A DNA stretch of 64,000 nucleotides from Paenibacillus methanolicus (GCF_008124765.1 NZ_VNHS01000010.1:1-64000), one strand, 5' to 3'; counted from the first letter of the stretch, positions 42,688-52,281 are shown. Numbers and translations are program-made. The notes: generated by a model from the sequence alone, not told the origin.

Positions 42688-44046
42688 TTATTTCACGTTC
42701 TTCCAGTAGTCCTCGATTTCTGCCGCCAGCGTGGCGCGGTCGCCCGCTTTCGCCAAGTATTTCTGCATGGATGCGCCGACTTTCGACCAGTGATCCGCCG
42801 GAAGCGTGCTCATGGACTGCTCGGATTTTCCGTTAGCAATGTACGCTTGAATCGATTGTCCAAGCGGGTCAGCCGCTGGAAGCGTAATGTTCTTGAACGC
42901 CGGAATAATGCTTGCTTTGTTCACGAGGAAATCCTGTCCCTTTTGCTCGTAGACGATCCAGTTCAGGAACTTCTTCGCCGCTTCCTGCTGCTCAGGCGTG
43001 CTCTTTTCTTTGTCGAGCACGATCCGCTTGGAAACCGCTGACGAAATTTCCTGGTTGCCGTAATCGTCCGGATTGCTGCTGATCGGCACCGGCAGGAAGC
43101 CGTACTGCCCGTTTGCCGTATCAAAGCTGCTGATTTGTGGCCATGCCCAGTTGCCCATGAACCAGATGCCGACTTCGCCCTTGCCGAGCACTTCCGGACC
43201 GCGCTCATAGACGCCGGACAGCGGCGATTTTTGGTCCATGTTGTATTTCATCATCAGATCGAACGTATCCATCAGGCCATTGAACACCTTATTGTTCGCC
43301 AGATCAGCGGTGCCGGCTTTCAGCGAATCCATAAATTTGTTCACTTCTGCCATATCCTTGTTCTGGCCGGCATAGGCAAGCGGCAAATAGTGCGCGCCAA
43401 GCGACCAGTCCATCGGCGAGATGACAAGAGCCTTCTTGCCCGACGCTTCGATCTGCTTGAACAGATTTTCCAGATCAGCCGTCGTCTTAATCGTGGACGG
43501 ATCGAAGCTGCCGCCTACCGCCTTGTCGACAACCGCTTTATTATAGATGAAACCGTAGCCTTCAATCGCCAGCGGGAACGCGAAGTTCTTGCCATCGAAG
43601 CTCGTCAGGTCAGTGGCATTCGCTACGGCATCGGCATTCCATTTCTCGCCGCTCAAGTCAAGAATGCGGTCTTTGAACTTCTCGACGTCTCCGGTATCCA
43701 GCATGATCATCGTCGGCGGATTGCCGGACGCATACATAGTAGATGCCCGTTCAAACGGCGAGGAGCCGCCAGGAACTGTCTGAATTTCAAGCGTGATCGC
43801 CGGATTGTCTTCATGGAACGCCTTGGCAGCGTCTTCAAGCTGGGTTTGAATTTCGCCTTTGGAGTTTAGAAGGGTAATCTTCACCTCATCACCGACAGCG
43901 CTTTCATTACCCGACGAATTTGCCTTTTCCGCAGTATTCGAAGCGCTGCTGCCGCTATTCGACGCGTTGCCGCCGCACGCCGTGACCGCCATAACGAAAA
44001 TAAGTGCAAGCATAGATAGTTGAAACCCCTTGATGATCCTCTTCAC
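42688..44046 (-). CDS. Sucrose/fructooligosaccharide-binding lipoprotein
   Basis: A 452-residue family 1 binding protein, first gene of the operon. Signal peptide with lipobox VTAC (Cys24), then a Ser/Asn-rich linker. Blocks include YASGNPPTMIMLDTGDVEKF, LAIEGYGFIYNKAVVDKAVG, GKGEVGIWFMGNWAWPQI and a helical C-terminal lobe. Ligand specificity is inferred from the adjoining GH32, fructokinase and LacI regulator. Confidence 0.85.
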   Translation of the reverse strand: MKRIIKGFQLSMLALIFVMAVTACGGNASNSGSSASNTAEKANSSGNESAVGDEVKITLLNSKGEIQTQLEDAAKAFHEDNPAITLEIQTVPGGSSPFERASTMYASGNPPTMIMLDTGDVEKFKDRILDLSGEKWNADAVANATDLTSFDGKNFAFPLAIEGYGFIYNKAVVDKAVGGSFDPSTIKTTADLENLFKQIEASGKKALVISPMDWSLGAHYLPLAYAGQNKDMAEVNKFMDSLKAGTADLANNKVFNGLMDTFDLMMKYNMDQKSPLSGVYERGPEVLGKGEVGIWFMGNWAWPQISSFDTANGQYGFLPVPISSNPDDYGNQEISSAVSKRIVLDKEKSTPEQQEAAKKFLNWIVYEQKGQDFLVNKASIIPAFKNITLPAADPLGQSIQAYIANGKSEQSMSTLPADHWSKVGASMQKYLAKAGDRATLAAEIEDYWKNVK

Positions 44047-44090
44047 GTTTCTTCCCCCAATTTGATTAAATATTTGGTGTGGTAGTAAAT

Positions 44091-44104
44091 TTGAATCGCT
44101 TACA
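44091..44104 (-). promoter_or_regulatory. cre-like site downstream of the sucrose operon promoter
   Basis: On the coding strand TGTAAGCGATTCAA matches 12 of 14 positions of the catabolite-response element TGWAANCGNTNWCA, with a perfect left half. It sits at about +1 to +14 of the promoter below, where bound CcpA could block transcription. Confidence 0.6.
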
Positions 44105-44110
44105 TGAAAC

Positions 44111-44140
44111 AGTATATGTCAATCGTTTGACACATGTCAA
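44111..44140 (-). promoter_or_regulatory. Sigma-A-type promoter of the sucrose operon
   Basis: On the minus strand TTGACA (44140-44135) and TATACT (44116-44111) are separated by 18 bases. The spacer contains a complete operator and the -35 box is the right half of the next operator, so repressor binding would exclude RNA polymerase. Confidence 0.7.
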
Positions 44141-44166
44141 TCGTTTGACATGTCAATCGTTTGACA
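44117..44166. promoter_or_regulatory. Three tandem LacI-type operators
   Basis: Three identical 16-bp sites TGTCAATCGTTTGACA lie at 44117-44132, 44135-44150 and 44151-44166. Each has inverted half-sites TGTCAA/TTGACA around a central CG, typical for LacI-family repressors. They lie between the LacI-type gene and the first operon gene. Centre-to-centre distances are 18 and 16 bases, so neighbouring dimers would bind close together along the helix. Confidence 0.85.
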
Positions 44167-44185
44167 TAGCAGATAAAAGAGCGTT

Positions 44186-45163
44186 CTAGGTTGTAGAACG
44201 CTCTACTAACTGTACCGGCAGCACATTCTCAACCTTGAATGGTTTCCCCTCCAGCTGCTTGCGGATGAGCTCAACGGCCATACGGCCCATCTCCCCAATC
44301 GGCTGCCGGATCGACGTTATCTCGGGGTTCAGCCAGGAGGCGGCATTAACATCATCATAGCCGATGATTCGAACATCCTGCGGCACCCGTTTACCCACCC
44401 GGATGCATCCCTTGACGGCAAATGCCGCTATAATGTCGCTCGTCGCGAAAATACCGTCCGTATCCGGATGCTCCTCCAGCAGCGTATCAATTATACGCTC
44501 GTATTGCTTTTGGTCGAAGACGTTCATGTCCGTCTGAATCGTAATATGCTGAACGCCTTGTTTGCGCGCGGTTTCGTGAAAAGCGTTCGTGCGCAAGTTC
44601 GATAGCATATGCAGCTCCTGGTTGCCGCATATGTGCGCGATTTTGCGGCACCCCTTCCGAACGAGCAGCTCCGTGGCAATCTCGCCTCCTCGGTAATTGT
44701 CAGAAGATATGGATGGGATTTCATCATCAATCTGTCGGTCGATCGTCACGATCGGGGAGTGCAGATGGCGGTACTCCTCCACATCAAGCGTATGGCTGCC
44801 CATGATAATGCCGTCAACCCGGTTCCTCTTCAGCATTTCGATGTAATCCCGCTCTTTCGCCGGATCGAGCTGGGAGTTGCATAGCATCACCTTAAAGCCA
44901 GCTTGATAGGCATAATATTCCACATAGTTCGCCAGCTCGCTGAAGAACGGATGGGAGACCATCGGAATGATCAGACCAATCACATTTGACTGCTTTCGGA
45001 GCAAAGAACGGGCAATTTCGTTCGGCTGGTAATTCAATTCCGCCATGATATCGAATACTTTCTTGCGCGTCTTCTCGCTAATATAACCCCGGTTGTTCAG
45101 CACTCGCGATACCGTTGTGACCGATACGCCAGCTTTCGTTGCGACATCATGTATCGTTGCCAT
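44186..45163 (-). CDS. LacI-family repressor of the sucrose operon
   Basis: A 325-residue regulator. The start at 45163 follows GAGGGA. The N-terminal helix-turn-helix and hinge read TIHDVATKAGVSVTTVSRVLNN...NYQPNEIARSL. The sugar-binding core is of the periplasmic-binding type (VIGLIIPMVSHPFFSELANYV, GIFATSDIIAAFAVKGCIRVG, IIGYDDVNAASWLNPEITSI). It most likely binds the three operators directly downstream and is released by sucrose, fructose or a phosphate thereof. The interval 45164-45442 shows nothing else I can identify. Confidence 0.9.
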   Translation of the reverse strand: MATIHDVATKAGVSVTTVSRVLNNRGYISEKTRKKVFDIMAELNYQPNEIARSLLRKQSNVIGLIIPMVSHPFFSELANYVEYYAYQAGFKVMLCNSQLDPAKERDYIEMLKRNRVDGIIMGSHTLDVEEYRHLHSPIVTIDRQIDDEIPSISSDNYRGGEIATELLVRKGCRKIAHICGNQELHMLSNLRTNAFHETARKQGVQHITIQTDMNVFDQKQYERIIDTLLEEHPDTDGIFATSDIIAAFAVKGCIRVGKRVPQDVRIIGYDDVNAASWLNPEITSIRQPIGEMGRMAVELIRKQLEGKPFKVENVLPVQLVERSTT

Positions 45164-45442
45164 TTCTGTCCCTCTTCTTTTCTTGCAAAATTATGTTCAC
45201 ACTATAACCGATTCTTCCCCGAATAGACAAGTTCAATATCCATCGGGGTTCCTGTTTCCTTTTAAGCCATTCCGTAAATGATATGACATGCTAATTAACG
45301 TCTCTAGTTTAAGTGATCAAGGACTACCTTTATATCAATTATTTCCATTGTCCTCCTAAATAAATCTTTAAACGACCACGCAAGAGACTCCCTGCTCATA
45401 ATTACACCATTCACCTGCTACAATAATAAAATATACACAAAA

Positions 45443-45463
45443 GCCACTCCCTCGCGGAGTGGC
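45443..45463 (-). terminator. Terminator downstream of sigK fragment F
   Basis: GCCACTCC and GGAGTGGC pair around CTCGC and are followed by TTTTGTG on the minus strand, 8 bases past the sigK stop. Confidence 0.75.
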
Positions 45464-45470
45464 CCTGAAC

Positions 45471-45943
45471 TCACTTCTTCTGCTATAAAACTCATGGTAC
45501 AGTTTCATCAACGCTCTCTTCTCAATCCGCGGCACGTAGGAGCCCTTCGCAATTTCCCGCTGCGTCCGCTCTTCCCCGCCCGTGATCAATCCGAACCGTC
45601 CAACCACGACTTCCTTCTCCCGGTCATCGAGGATATCCAGGTTCTTATAAATCTTGCTCTTCTCTATTTTAAGTTGAACCAAAACGTTTTCGCAGAAAAC
45701 GTGCTTCGGAAGCATACGCTCCGCCACATCGCCTTGTTCCGAACCGAGGATGTCGATCAGCGTGATTTCGTTCCCCTCTTTGTCCGTTCCGATCGGGTCG
45801 TACAGGGACACGTCCTTCTTCGTCTTCTTCAAACTACGCAAATGCATCAGTATTTCGTTCTCAATATACCGCGCCGCGAACGTCGCGAGCTTCGTCCCTT
45901 TGCCCTGCTGGAAACTCTCGATCGCTTTGATCAGGCCGATGGT
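45471..45943 (-). pseudogene. sigK fragment F, fused into a truncated AraC-type gene
   Basis: The minus strand covers SigK from [20 protein letters not shown] to the C terminus. Its extra segment is open and codes for [14 protein letters not shown] between DVA and VQLK, so this copy preserves an uninterrupted version of the segment. Part of [11 protein letters not shown] is deleted (GSYVPR) and a base is lost near the end. The 5' edge is joined at 45943 to the 3' end of the AraC-type gene. Confidence 0.85.
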
Positions 45944-48066
45944 TGCGCGTTGCGGTAGCCGACCCGCGCGGCGATGTCCGCGACGGCCGTGCGCGGCTCT
46001 TCCTCCAGCAGACGCGCCGCCTTGGCGAGCCGTGAGCGCGTCACGTACTCCGTGAACGTCTCATTCATGACTTCGCCGAACAAGGTCGAGACGTAAGCCG
46101 GGGCAAGCTGCGCCACTTCCGATAGGATTTGAAGCGTGAGATCCTCGTGGAGGCGCTCGTCGATATACGTCTTCAGCTTGAGGATCAGCTCCGTATGCGC
46201 GTGATTGCTCGTTTCTTTTACATGCAAGGCGACCTGGTTGGACAACAGGCGGATCGCGGCCATCGTCGCATCGAACGACGGCCTCTTCAGCTCGTCGAAC
46301 AGCGACGAGGGCGGGACGATCTGCTGCACGTTCAGCTCGATCACGACTTGGTACAACGTCGACGTCAGCTGGAGCAGCGACAGCTCAACGGCCGCCAGCT
46401 GCTGCTTCCGGCTCCTCGTCACGTGCGCGAAGTCGTCCAGGAACCGGTTCATCGCGTCGACATTGCCTGCTCTCACCGCGTTCTTGAACGAGTCGTACGC
46501 AAACAAATGCGGCGTGCTCGCAAGCACCGCCAGCTCGTCATAGCGCAGCACCGCCTCCTCGCCGTACAGAAATTGGTGACGCGCCGCCTGCTGAGCGAAT
46601 TGATAGGAGAGCGATAACTCCAGAGGGGAATCGACGCGCGTTCCGATTGAAGCGCCGAACCGAAGCTCTTCCCGGGCGGAATCCTGCATCTGGAGCAGGA
46701 ACGCCTGGATCCGTTCGGTCTCCAGCTCGGATGCAAGGTCGTCATGCAGTACGATCGCCCCCTCCTGCTGGCCGAGGGCGATCCACTCGCGGCCCCGCAC
46801 GTGAAACGGCTCCATATAAGCACTGAAGCGATGTATAGCGCCTGAGAGCGGCCGGATATGCACGACAACGTAATGGCCGACAGTCGGCAGACCGTCCAGA
46901 CGATCCAAGGCGACGTCTGCCCCGAGCAGCGTGTTTTTCAACTCATGCGCCCTCGCCTGCATCTCCAGCGTCGAAATCTTCCGGCCGAGCGAATCCACGA
47001 CGTTGCCGATGAACGCGAACTCGTTCACCGCGCCCTGATGATGGCCGGTCTGGTGAGAACCGCGTAGATTCGCCATCAGCTGCTTCACCGGAATATAGAA
47101 TCGTTTGGAGATGAAGAACGAGACGAGCAGCCCGAGCAGCAGCACCAGCAAACAGCCGAGCACGATGTTCGTCTTGAATTGGCTCGAGTCCAAAACAAAC
47201 GCGTCGATCGGCCGGATTAGCGCGTACGTCCAGCCTTGAACGGATTGGCCGTCCTTCCAATAAGAGAGGATGAAGGGAGCGCCGTCTGCTCCCTGAATGC
47301 GCTCGGCCGGCTTGCCGGATGCCATTAGCCGGTTCAACTCCCTCGCTTCCCGCGGGTCGGCTTCCGCGGTTTGAAGCGCCAGGCTGCCGTTCGCATTGTA
47401 CACGTACAGCCGCTCGCGCGGCGTGGCCATCATGCTGCTGGCGATCTGCTCTACGTAAGCGATCTCCACGTCCACGTATAAATAACCTTTGGCGAATTCG
47501 TTCATCGTGCCGTACGGAAGCGCGACGGCGTAGCTGAGCACACGCTCCCCGTCCGGAAGCGTCCGCGCGATCCAGCGCCGCTGCTCCAGTCGAGCCAGAT
47601 AGGCCATGAACTCGGCGTCTTCCGCATGTGCCGGATCGCTGTAGAACATGTCGCTATCAACGGCGTAATTCCCTTTGGCGAACGCGATCGTCGCATTGTA
47701 AACGCCTTCATTTCCGACCTTGAAAAGCTCCAGGCTGGTGCGCAAGGACGAAATTTTGCTGATGTTCCCCTGCCAGCCATGGTCAAGCAGAAAATTCAAA
47801 TCCGCGTTATACGCATTCGATACCGTCGAGAGCGCGGTATGCCGGATGCTATTCTCGTATTTGCGCAGCACCGTGCCTTCCACGAAGTCTTTCACGCTCA
47901 TCAGCCGGTTGTGGCTGTCCCTCGCGATTTCCCCGACCATCATCCGGTTCGCCTGCACGTATAGAAATCCCCCTGCCAGCCCCAGCAGCACGACCGTCAA
48001 CACCGTATAAGACAAGATGAGGCGGCGGAAAAAATTGACCCTGTAACGCGTGAAGGCTCTCATCAT
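45931..48066 (-). pseudogene. Membrane-anchored AraC-type regulator (YesS-like), second HTH truncated
   Basis: A 711-codon frame. N-terminal helix (LILSYTVLTVVLLGLAGGFLYV), an extracellular Cache-type region, second helix (FKTNIVLGCLLVLLLGLLVSFFIS), a long cytosolic linker and the first AraC helix-turn-helix (LTLQILSEVAQLAPAYVSTLFGEV). In the second helix-turn-helix the sequence stops after [12 protein letters not shown]. The recognition helix (normally xYFxKxFKxxxGxTPxxYR) is replaced by PSA and a stop supplied by sigK fragment F. About 25 residues are lost, so DNA binding is probably impaired. It would otherwise act as a one-component regulator of a neighbouring glycan cluster. Confidence 0.8.
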
Positions 48067-48232
48067 TCTCTCCCCCTTGTCTGCAGGACCGCAAGCATCG
48101 TCCGAATTCTCCTATTATCATAACGAATCGGAAGAATGTGTAGTATTGCATTTTTTTTGGTGAAAGAAAATACACCTTTGCTTCCCTTCCGGAGCTGCCG
48201 GAATGAAACGTCCGACGCGGCGGCCACGACAA

Positions 48233-48262
48233 CAACCCCCGAATCTTGGACTCGAGGGGTTG
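48233..48262 (-). terminator. Probable terminator after the BNR-fold gene
   Basis: CAACCCC and GGGGTTG form a 7-bp GC-rich stem 42 bases beyond the BNR-protein stop. No clear U-tract is present. Confidence 0.45.
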
Positions 48263-48303
48263 GGCTGCGCTTCAGGTCGCACGCTGAAGACGGTATTCTT
48301 TCG

Positions 48304-49821
48304 TTATGGGATCTGGATCAACTGCCATTGCTGGTCGAGGCTGCCCGTGTCGCTCCATTGCACGACTTGGCCGCCATCTTCCGTCGCCCCGCCGAGCACG
48401 CACAGCAATTTGCCGCTGTTGAGATTTTGGATTTTGTAATAGGAGCCAACGGGCACCAGCGTCCATTTTTGATCATTCTTGCTGTTTTCCACCCACTGCA
48501 CAGCAACGGCTCCATCAGTCGTACTCGTGCCGTTTATCGAAAGCGCGCGGCCGCTGTTTTTGTTAACCATTGTCTTGTAGCCGTTGCCAACGTCAGTCAC
48601 ATGCCATTGTTGATTCGCCCCGCCGTTATCGGCCCATTGCACGATGCTCCCTCCGTCCTGAAGGTTGGCTTGGTACACATCCAGCACTTTGCCGCTTTTA
48701 CGGTTCACAAGCTTGTAATAAGGACCGGCGGAATAGCCCAAATCTACATCCCCGTAGTAGACGGTATTCGGGGCGCTGGTCCAGAAGCCATCGACCGCCA
48801 TCACCAGCACTTTACCGGTACCGGCTACATATTGCAGCATACGGCTGTAACCGCGGGGCATGTTCGTTTGGACCGGTGTCCATGCGCCAACTCCGTTGTT
48901 TACATTGATTCGAATATCCGTAGATCCATATGAACTATAAGCCAATCGACCGTTCGGCAGCGAAATAATGACTGGACTTCCGCCATAATCGATCGTCGTT
49001 CCTGCGTCCGCCGGATTCCACGATTCCGGATTGGAGGAAATCTTGAAGTTATTCGGGGTGCCGTTCAAGCCGACCATCTCATACGTCATGATATACTGCC
49101 CATTGGCCATCTTGGCAACGACGGGCATGCCAGGTCGAAGGTTCCGATCCGAGAGTGCTACGTCTTCCACGACCGCCCCCCAGTTTACGCCATTGGTTGA
49201 TGTTTGATGGACCAGCTTCTGGGCATGATTAGCCGGATCGCGTTCGTCCGAGTAATACACGATCAGCTTGTTGTTCGCCACCAGGAGGTTCGGCTCCCAC
49301 ACCGGTGTCGGATTGGCGGAACCCCACTGTCCACCGCCCAATGCAACCTCGCTTACGTAAGTCCACGACTGCCCATCATCCGTACTCTTGTATAAAACAA
49401 CCGCGGTGGCGGACAAATCCGCCGGAGAAGCAATGCCAGCGAGAAGAATCGTTCCCGCAGGCATATTGCCGATCGCTTGCGGCAGTACGTAGAAGAACGG
49501 ATTGGTCCAGTTGATCCAGCCTTGTCGTGGTCCTGTATAAGGCACGGCAGACGTCTTCGACCAAGTTTGTCCATTATTCGTACTGGAATAGATCGGGAAA
49601 TTTTGCGTAGCAACCGGCTGGCTGTTATCTTCGAAGGAGGCGAGCAGCTTGCCGCTCGTCGTCTGAACCGATTTCACATACGTAACGCAATACGCTCTCG
49701 AGCATGGGCCGGTCGGGGAATATAGAATCGAAGCTCCGAAAGCGCTTGCAGTCAGCGGCAGCATCAGGATCACGCACATGAGAGCAGCCATAATGGAAAG
49801 TTTTCTTCCTTGATTCTTCAC
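48304..49821 (-). CDS. Secreted BNR/sialidase-fold protein with ricin-type lectin domain (possible GH93)
   Basis: A 505-residue secreted protein. Signal peptide about 1-28 (ends SAFG). A six-bladed propeller region (30-370) has degenerate Asp boxes (SSTNNGQTW, KSTDDGQSW, TSTNGVNW) and TPVWEPNLLV and YYSDERDP segments. The C-terminal 130 residues are a beta-trefoil with three QxW-type repeats (GANQQW, KNDQKW, SLDQQW). Exo-acting GH93 arabinanases have this fold, and the adjacent GH42 would fit arabinogalactan use, but sialidase-like or lectin-only roles remain possible. Its upstream region carries the 26-bp motif shared with the GH42 and 58952 genes. Confidence 0.75.
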   Translation of the reverse strand: MKNQGRKLSIMAALMCVILMLPLTASAFGASILYSPTGPCSRAYCVTYVKSVQTTSGKLLASFEDNSQPVATQNFPIYSSTNNGQTWSKTSAVPYTGPRQGWINWTNPFFYVLPQAIGNMPAGTILLAGIASPADLSATAVVLYKSTDDGQSWTYVSEVALGGGQWGSANPTPVWEPNLLVANNKLIVYYSDERDPANHAQKLVHQTSTNGVNWGAVVEDVALSDRNLRPGMPVVAKMANGQYIMTYEMVGLNGTPNNFKISSNPESWNPADAGTTIDYGGSPVIISLPNGRLAYSSYGSTDIRINVNNGVGAWTPVQTNMPRGYSRMLQYVAGTGKVLVMAVDGFWTSAPNTVYYGDVDLGYSAGPYYKLVNRKSGKVLDVYQANLQDGGSIVQWADNGGANQQWHVTDVGNGYKTMVNKNSGRALSINGTSTTDGAVAVQWVENSKNDQKWTLVPVGSYYKIQNLNSGKLLCVLGGATEDGGQVVQWSDTGSLDQQWQLIQIP

Positions 49822-49958
49822 TTCATTTCGCCTCCTAAAGATCGATGGGGTACGCAGTTTAACCGCTATACGCGTTCGGCTGATAGGCTTACAAAGGAGA
49901 GCCCCCTTTCTGTTTGTTCATCTTGCGGTTTTGGTACGAACTCATTGTAACGCGGTCA

Positions 49959-49972
49959 TGAATACGTTTACA
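49959..49972. promoter_or_regulatory. cre-like site upstream of the BNR-fold gene
   Basis: TGAATACGTTTACA matches 13 of 14 positions of TGWAANCGNTNWCA. It abuts the 26-bp motif, as does the related site at 59012-59025. Confidence 0.5.
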
Positions 49973-49996
49973 TGATCGTATTTACGATCTTTTGAT
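49971..49996. promoter_or_regulatory. Shared 26-bp upstream motif, copy 1
   Basis: CATGAT, then TACGA, then TTTGAT with gaps of 6 and 3 bases, about 150 bases upstream of the BNR-fold gene. The same three blocks with identical spacing occur at 52196 and 59024. Confidence 0.6.
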
Positions 49997-50024
49997 CGAT
50001 TCTGCTCTCTGTGAAAAAGATAAA

Positions 50025-50049
50025 AAGCGGGCGCTTCACGCACCCGCTT
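50025..50049 (-). terminator. Terminator after the GH42 gene
   Basis: AAGCGGGTGC and GCGCCCGCTT (minus strand) pair with one G-T wobble and are followed by TTTTATC, 74 bases past the stop. Confidence 0.75.
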
Positions 50050-50122
50050 CCTTCACTTTACGAACAGTTCCGCCGTACTAGCCCGCGTTTTGGCATAAGC
50101 ATTCAGCAACATATCCAACTCC

Positions 50123-52126
50123 CTACTCGTGCCTCAATATCGCGATAGCATAGCTTTCCAGCACCAGCTCCCCGGTAACCGCAGCTCCCGATACAAGCTC
50201 CTGACATTCACCGGTCAACGGGATGCGGACTGCGCGGGCGTTATGATTCAAGACCACGTAGAACTCCCGGCCGTCCTTCCGCTTTCTGACGATTTCGACG
50301 CCTTCGTTCTGAACGGAGATCGGCAGCGGGTTGATGCCGGACGCTTCGGCTATTGATCCCATTAACTCCCGCATCGCGTGTTCGTCGAGATCGCAGCCTA
50401 TATAATAGGCATGTCCTTGACCGAAGCCGTTAACCGTAATGGCCGCTTCGCCATCGTAATACTCGCCGGCATACGTACCGAGCGTTGTGGCCCCGTTTGG
50501 ATGCAGAATATCACACCATATCGAAGCGAGGCAGGTGCTGCCGCCAATCTGCACCTCAACCTGGCGACCGTAATTTAGCGAATCGAACTCCTCTACTTCG
50601 ACGCCGCATAGCTCCCTAAAGTCTCCCGGCAGCGTCTGGTCCGTCATCGCGTTATTCCAGTTTCGGGAGCCGGAGCGGAACGTCAATACCGCTCTGCCTC
50701 CATTCATGACATAGCGGCTAACCCACGCCTTTAGGTCTGGATCGGACAAATGGAACGCAGGAATCACAACTACCTTATAAGACGACAAGTCACCATGCAG
50801 GCCAACCAGATCCACATTATAGCCATGTGCGGAGAAGGCATCATAATACGATTGCAGCAGCCGCGTATAATCGAAATTCCGGTTATGCGGATGGATCGCA
50901 TGGCTCCATAGATGATCGTAGGATTTCACGATCGCAATGTCCGATACCACCTGCGCTCCCTCCAAGAGAGGCGCCAGCCGTACGAGCTCTCCGCACGTTT
51001 GCTGGATTTCCCGATATCTTCTTCTTGGAACCGAGTCGTGATCGAGAATACCGTACCAGTATTGCTCCGCTCCGTACCTGGCCGCGCGAAACCGGAAATA
51101 CACGATGCCGTCCGCGCCATGAGCGACAGATTGATAGGTCCACAGACGAAGCTGCCCCGGTCTGGGCGTATCGGCGAGAACATTCCAACCGCAAGGCCCG
51201 CTCTGGTGCTCCATCACCCAGAAGTTTTGCTTCTTCACGCCTCGCATCAAGTCATGGGCCATGGCTGTCTTCCGATAGGACGGCCGGTCCCAGGGATAAT
51301 CGATGTAATTATCCCAGGAAACGAAATCAAGGGGCTCGGCAAGATTGAAGTAATCGATCTCCGGGAAATGCCCCATTAAATTGTGCGTAATCGGCTTGTC
51401 GCTCAGCTTGCGGATCAAGTCGATTTGAAACTGCTGGTAACGGACGACCGCATCCGACGAGAAGCGCTTATAATCGAGCACGAGCGCCGGATTATGCCCA
51501 TGATACTCCGGGTCCGCGCCGTCGCAGACGCTGTAGGCCGGTAGAATAAGCTCCGACCAGTCCCGATACGTCTGGCTCCAGAACACCGTTCCCCATTCCT
51601 CGTTCAATCGGTCGACCGAGCCGTATTTTTGCTCCAGCCAGACATGGAACGCCTGCAGGCAGTGGTCGCAATAGCAATACGTCGTATCCTGGCAGCCGAA
51701 TTCGTTATCGATCTGCCACGCTTGAATCCGTCGATCGTGACCATAACGCGCGGCGATGACCTGTACGATGCCTTTGGTCAACTCCTGATAGACCGGATGA
51801 TTGACGCAGTAATGCCTTCGGCTGCCGTAGCCTCGCACGCCGCCGAATTTATCCCGCTGGTAGATATCCGGGTATTTATCCATCAGCCATTTCGGAGGGG
51901 TCGCAGTCGGCGTGCCTAGAATAACGGCAATGCCCCCCTGATCCAACAAACCGATCACATCATCCAGCCATTGAAAATCGTATTGTCCCGGCTCCGGCTC
52001 CAGCCTCGCCCATGCAAATTCGCCGATGCGGACCACGTTGAAATTCGCTTCTTTCATCAGCCGGATATCGTGCTCCCACATTTCCCGCGGCCATTGTTCC
52101 GGATAATAGCAAGCGCCCAATTGCAT
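50123..52126 (-). CDS. GH42 beta-galactosidase
   Basis: A 667-residue cytosolic enzyme without a signal peptide. The ATG at 52126 (MQLGACYYPEQWP) follows AGGGAG; a GTG 39 bases further upstream is less likely. The (alpha/beta)8 catalytic domain has the acid/base in WQIDNEFG (Glu142) and the nucleophile in FWVMEHQSGP (Glu306). The zinc-cluster cysteines are present (CQDTTYCYCDHC). The trimerisation and C-terminal beta domains follow. Members act on beta-galactosides and sometimes alpha-L-arabinosides or galacto-oligosaccharides. The gene is divergent from the 52319 two-component system. Confidence 0.9.
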   Translation of the reverse strand: MQLGACYYPEQWPREMWEHDIRLMKEANFNVVRIGEFAWARLEPEPGQYDFQWLDDVIGLLDQGGIAVILGTPTATPPKWLMDKYPDIYQRDKFGGVRGYGSRRHYCVNHPVYQELTKGIVQVIAARYGHDRRIQAWQIDNEFGCQDTTYCYCDHCLQAFHVWLEQKYGSVDRLNEEWGTVFWSQTYRDWSELILPAYSVCDGADPEYHGHNPALVLDYKRFSSDAVVRYQQFQIDLIRKLSDKPITHNLMGHFPEIDYFNLAEPLDFVSWDNYIDYPWDRPSYRKTAMAHDLMRGVKKQNFWVMEHQSGPCGWNVLADTPRPGQLRLWTYQSVAHGADGIVYFRFRAARYGAEQYWYGILDHDSVPRRRYREIQQTCGELVRLAPLLEGAQVVSDIAIVKSYDHLWSHAIHPHNRNFDYTRLLQSYYDAFSAHGYNVDLVGLHGDLSSYKVVVIPAFHLSDPDLKAWVSRYVMNGGRAVLTFRSGSRNWNNAMTDQTLPGDFRELCGVEVEEFDSLNYGRQVEVQIGGSTCLASIWCDILHPNGATTLGTYAGEYYDGEAAITVNGFGQGHAYYIGCDLDEHAMRELMGSIAEASGINPLPISVQNEGVEIVRKRKDGREFYVVLNHNARAVRIPLTGECQELVSGAAVTGELVLESYAIAILRHE

Positions 52127-52195
52127 GTCGTTCCACTCCCTGTGTCCTCTTGTCGTTACTGCCACTTAAGCATACAAACGGGGAACGGTTAGCGA

Positions 52196-52221
52196 CATGA
52201 TGGAATCTACGAATATTTGAT
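52196..52221. promoter_or_regulatory. Shared 26-bp upstream motif, copy 2
   Basis: CATGAT-N6-TACGA-N3-TTTGAT, 70-95 bases upstream of the GH42 start and in the GH42/kinase divergent intergenic region. Confidence 0.6.
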
Positions 52222-52281
52222 GAATTATGATGCCGCCATACTGCCTTCTCCTATTGTGTGATAGAATAATGACACTCGATT

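Noticed and set aside
44117-44166. A short CRISPR array
   Set aside because: The three 16-bp repeats are contiguous or 2 bases apart, palindromic and inside a promoter; there are no spacers or cas genes.
45368-45847. A possible short sigma factor gene in fragment F
   Set aside because: It lacks region 2 and the start of sigK, has a deletion in the region-4 helix-turn-helix and runs past the natural C terminus after a frameshift, so it is part of a remnant.
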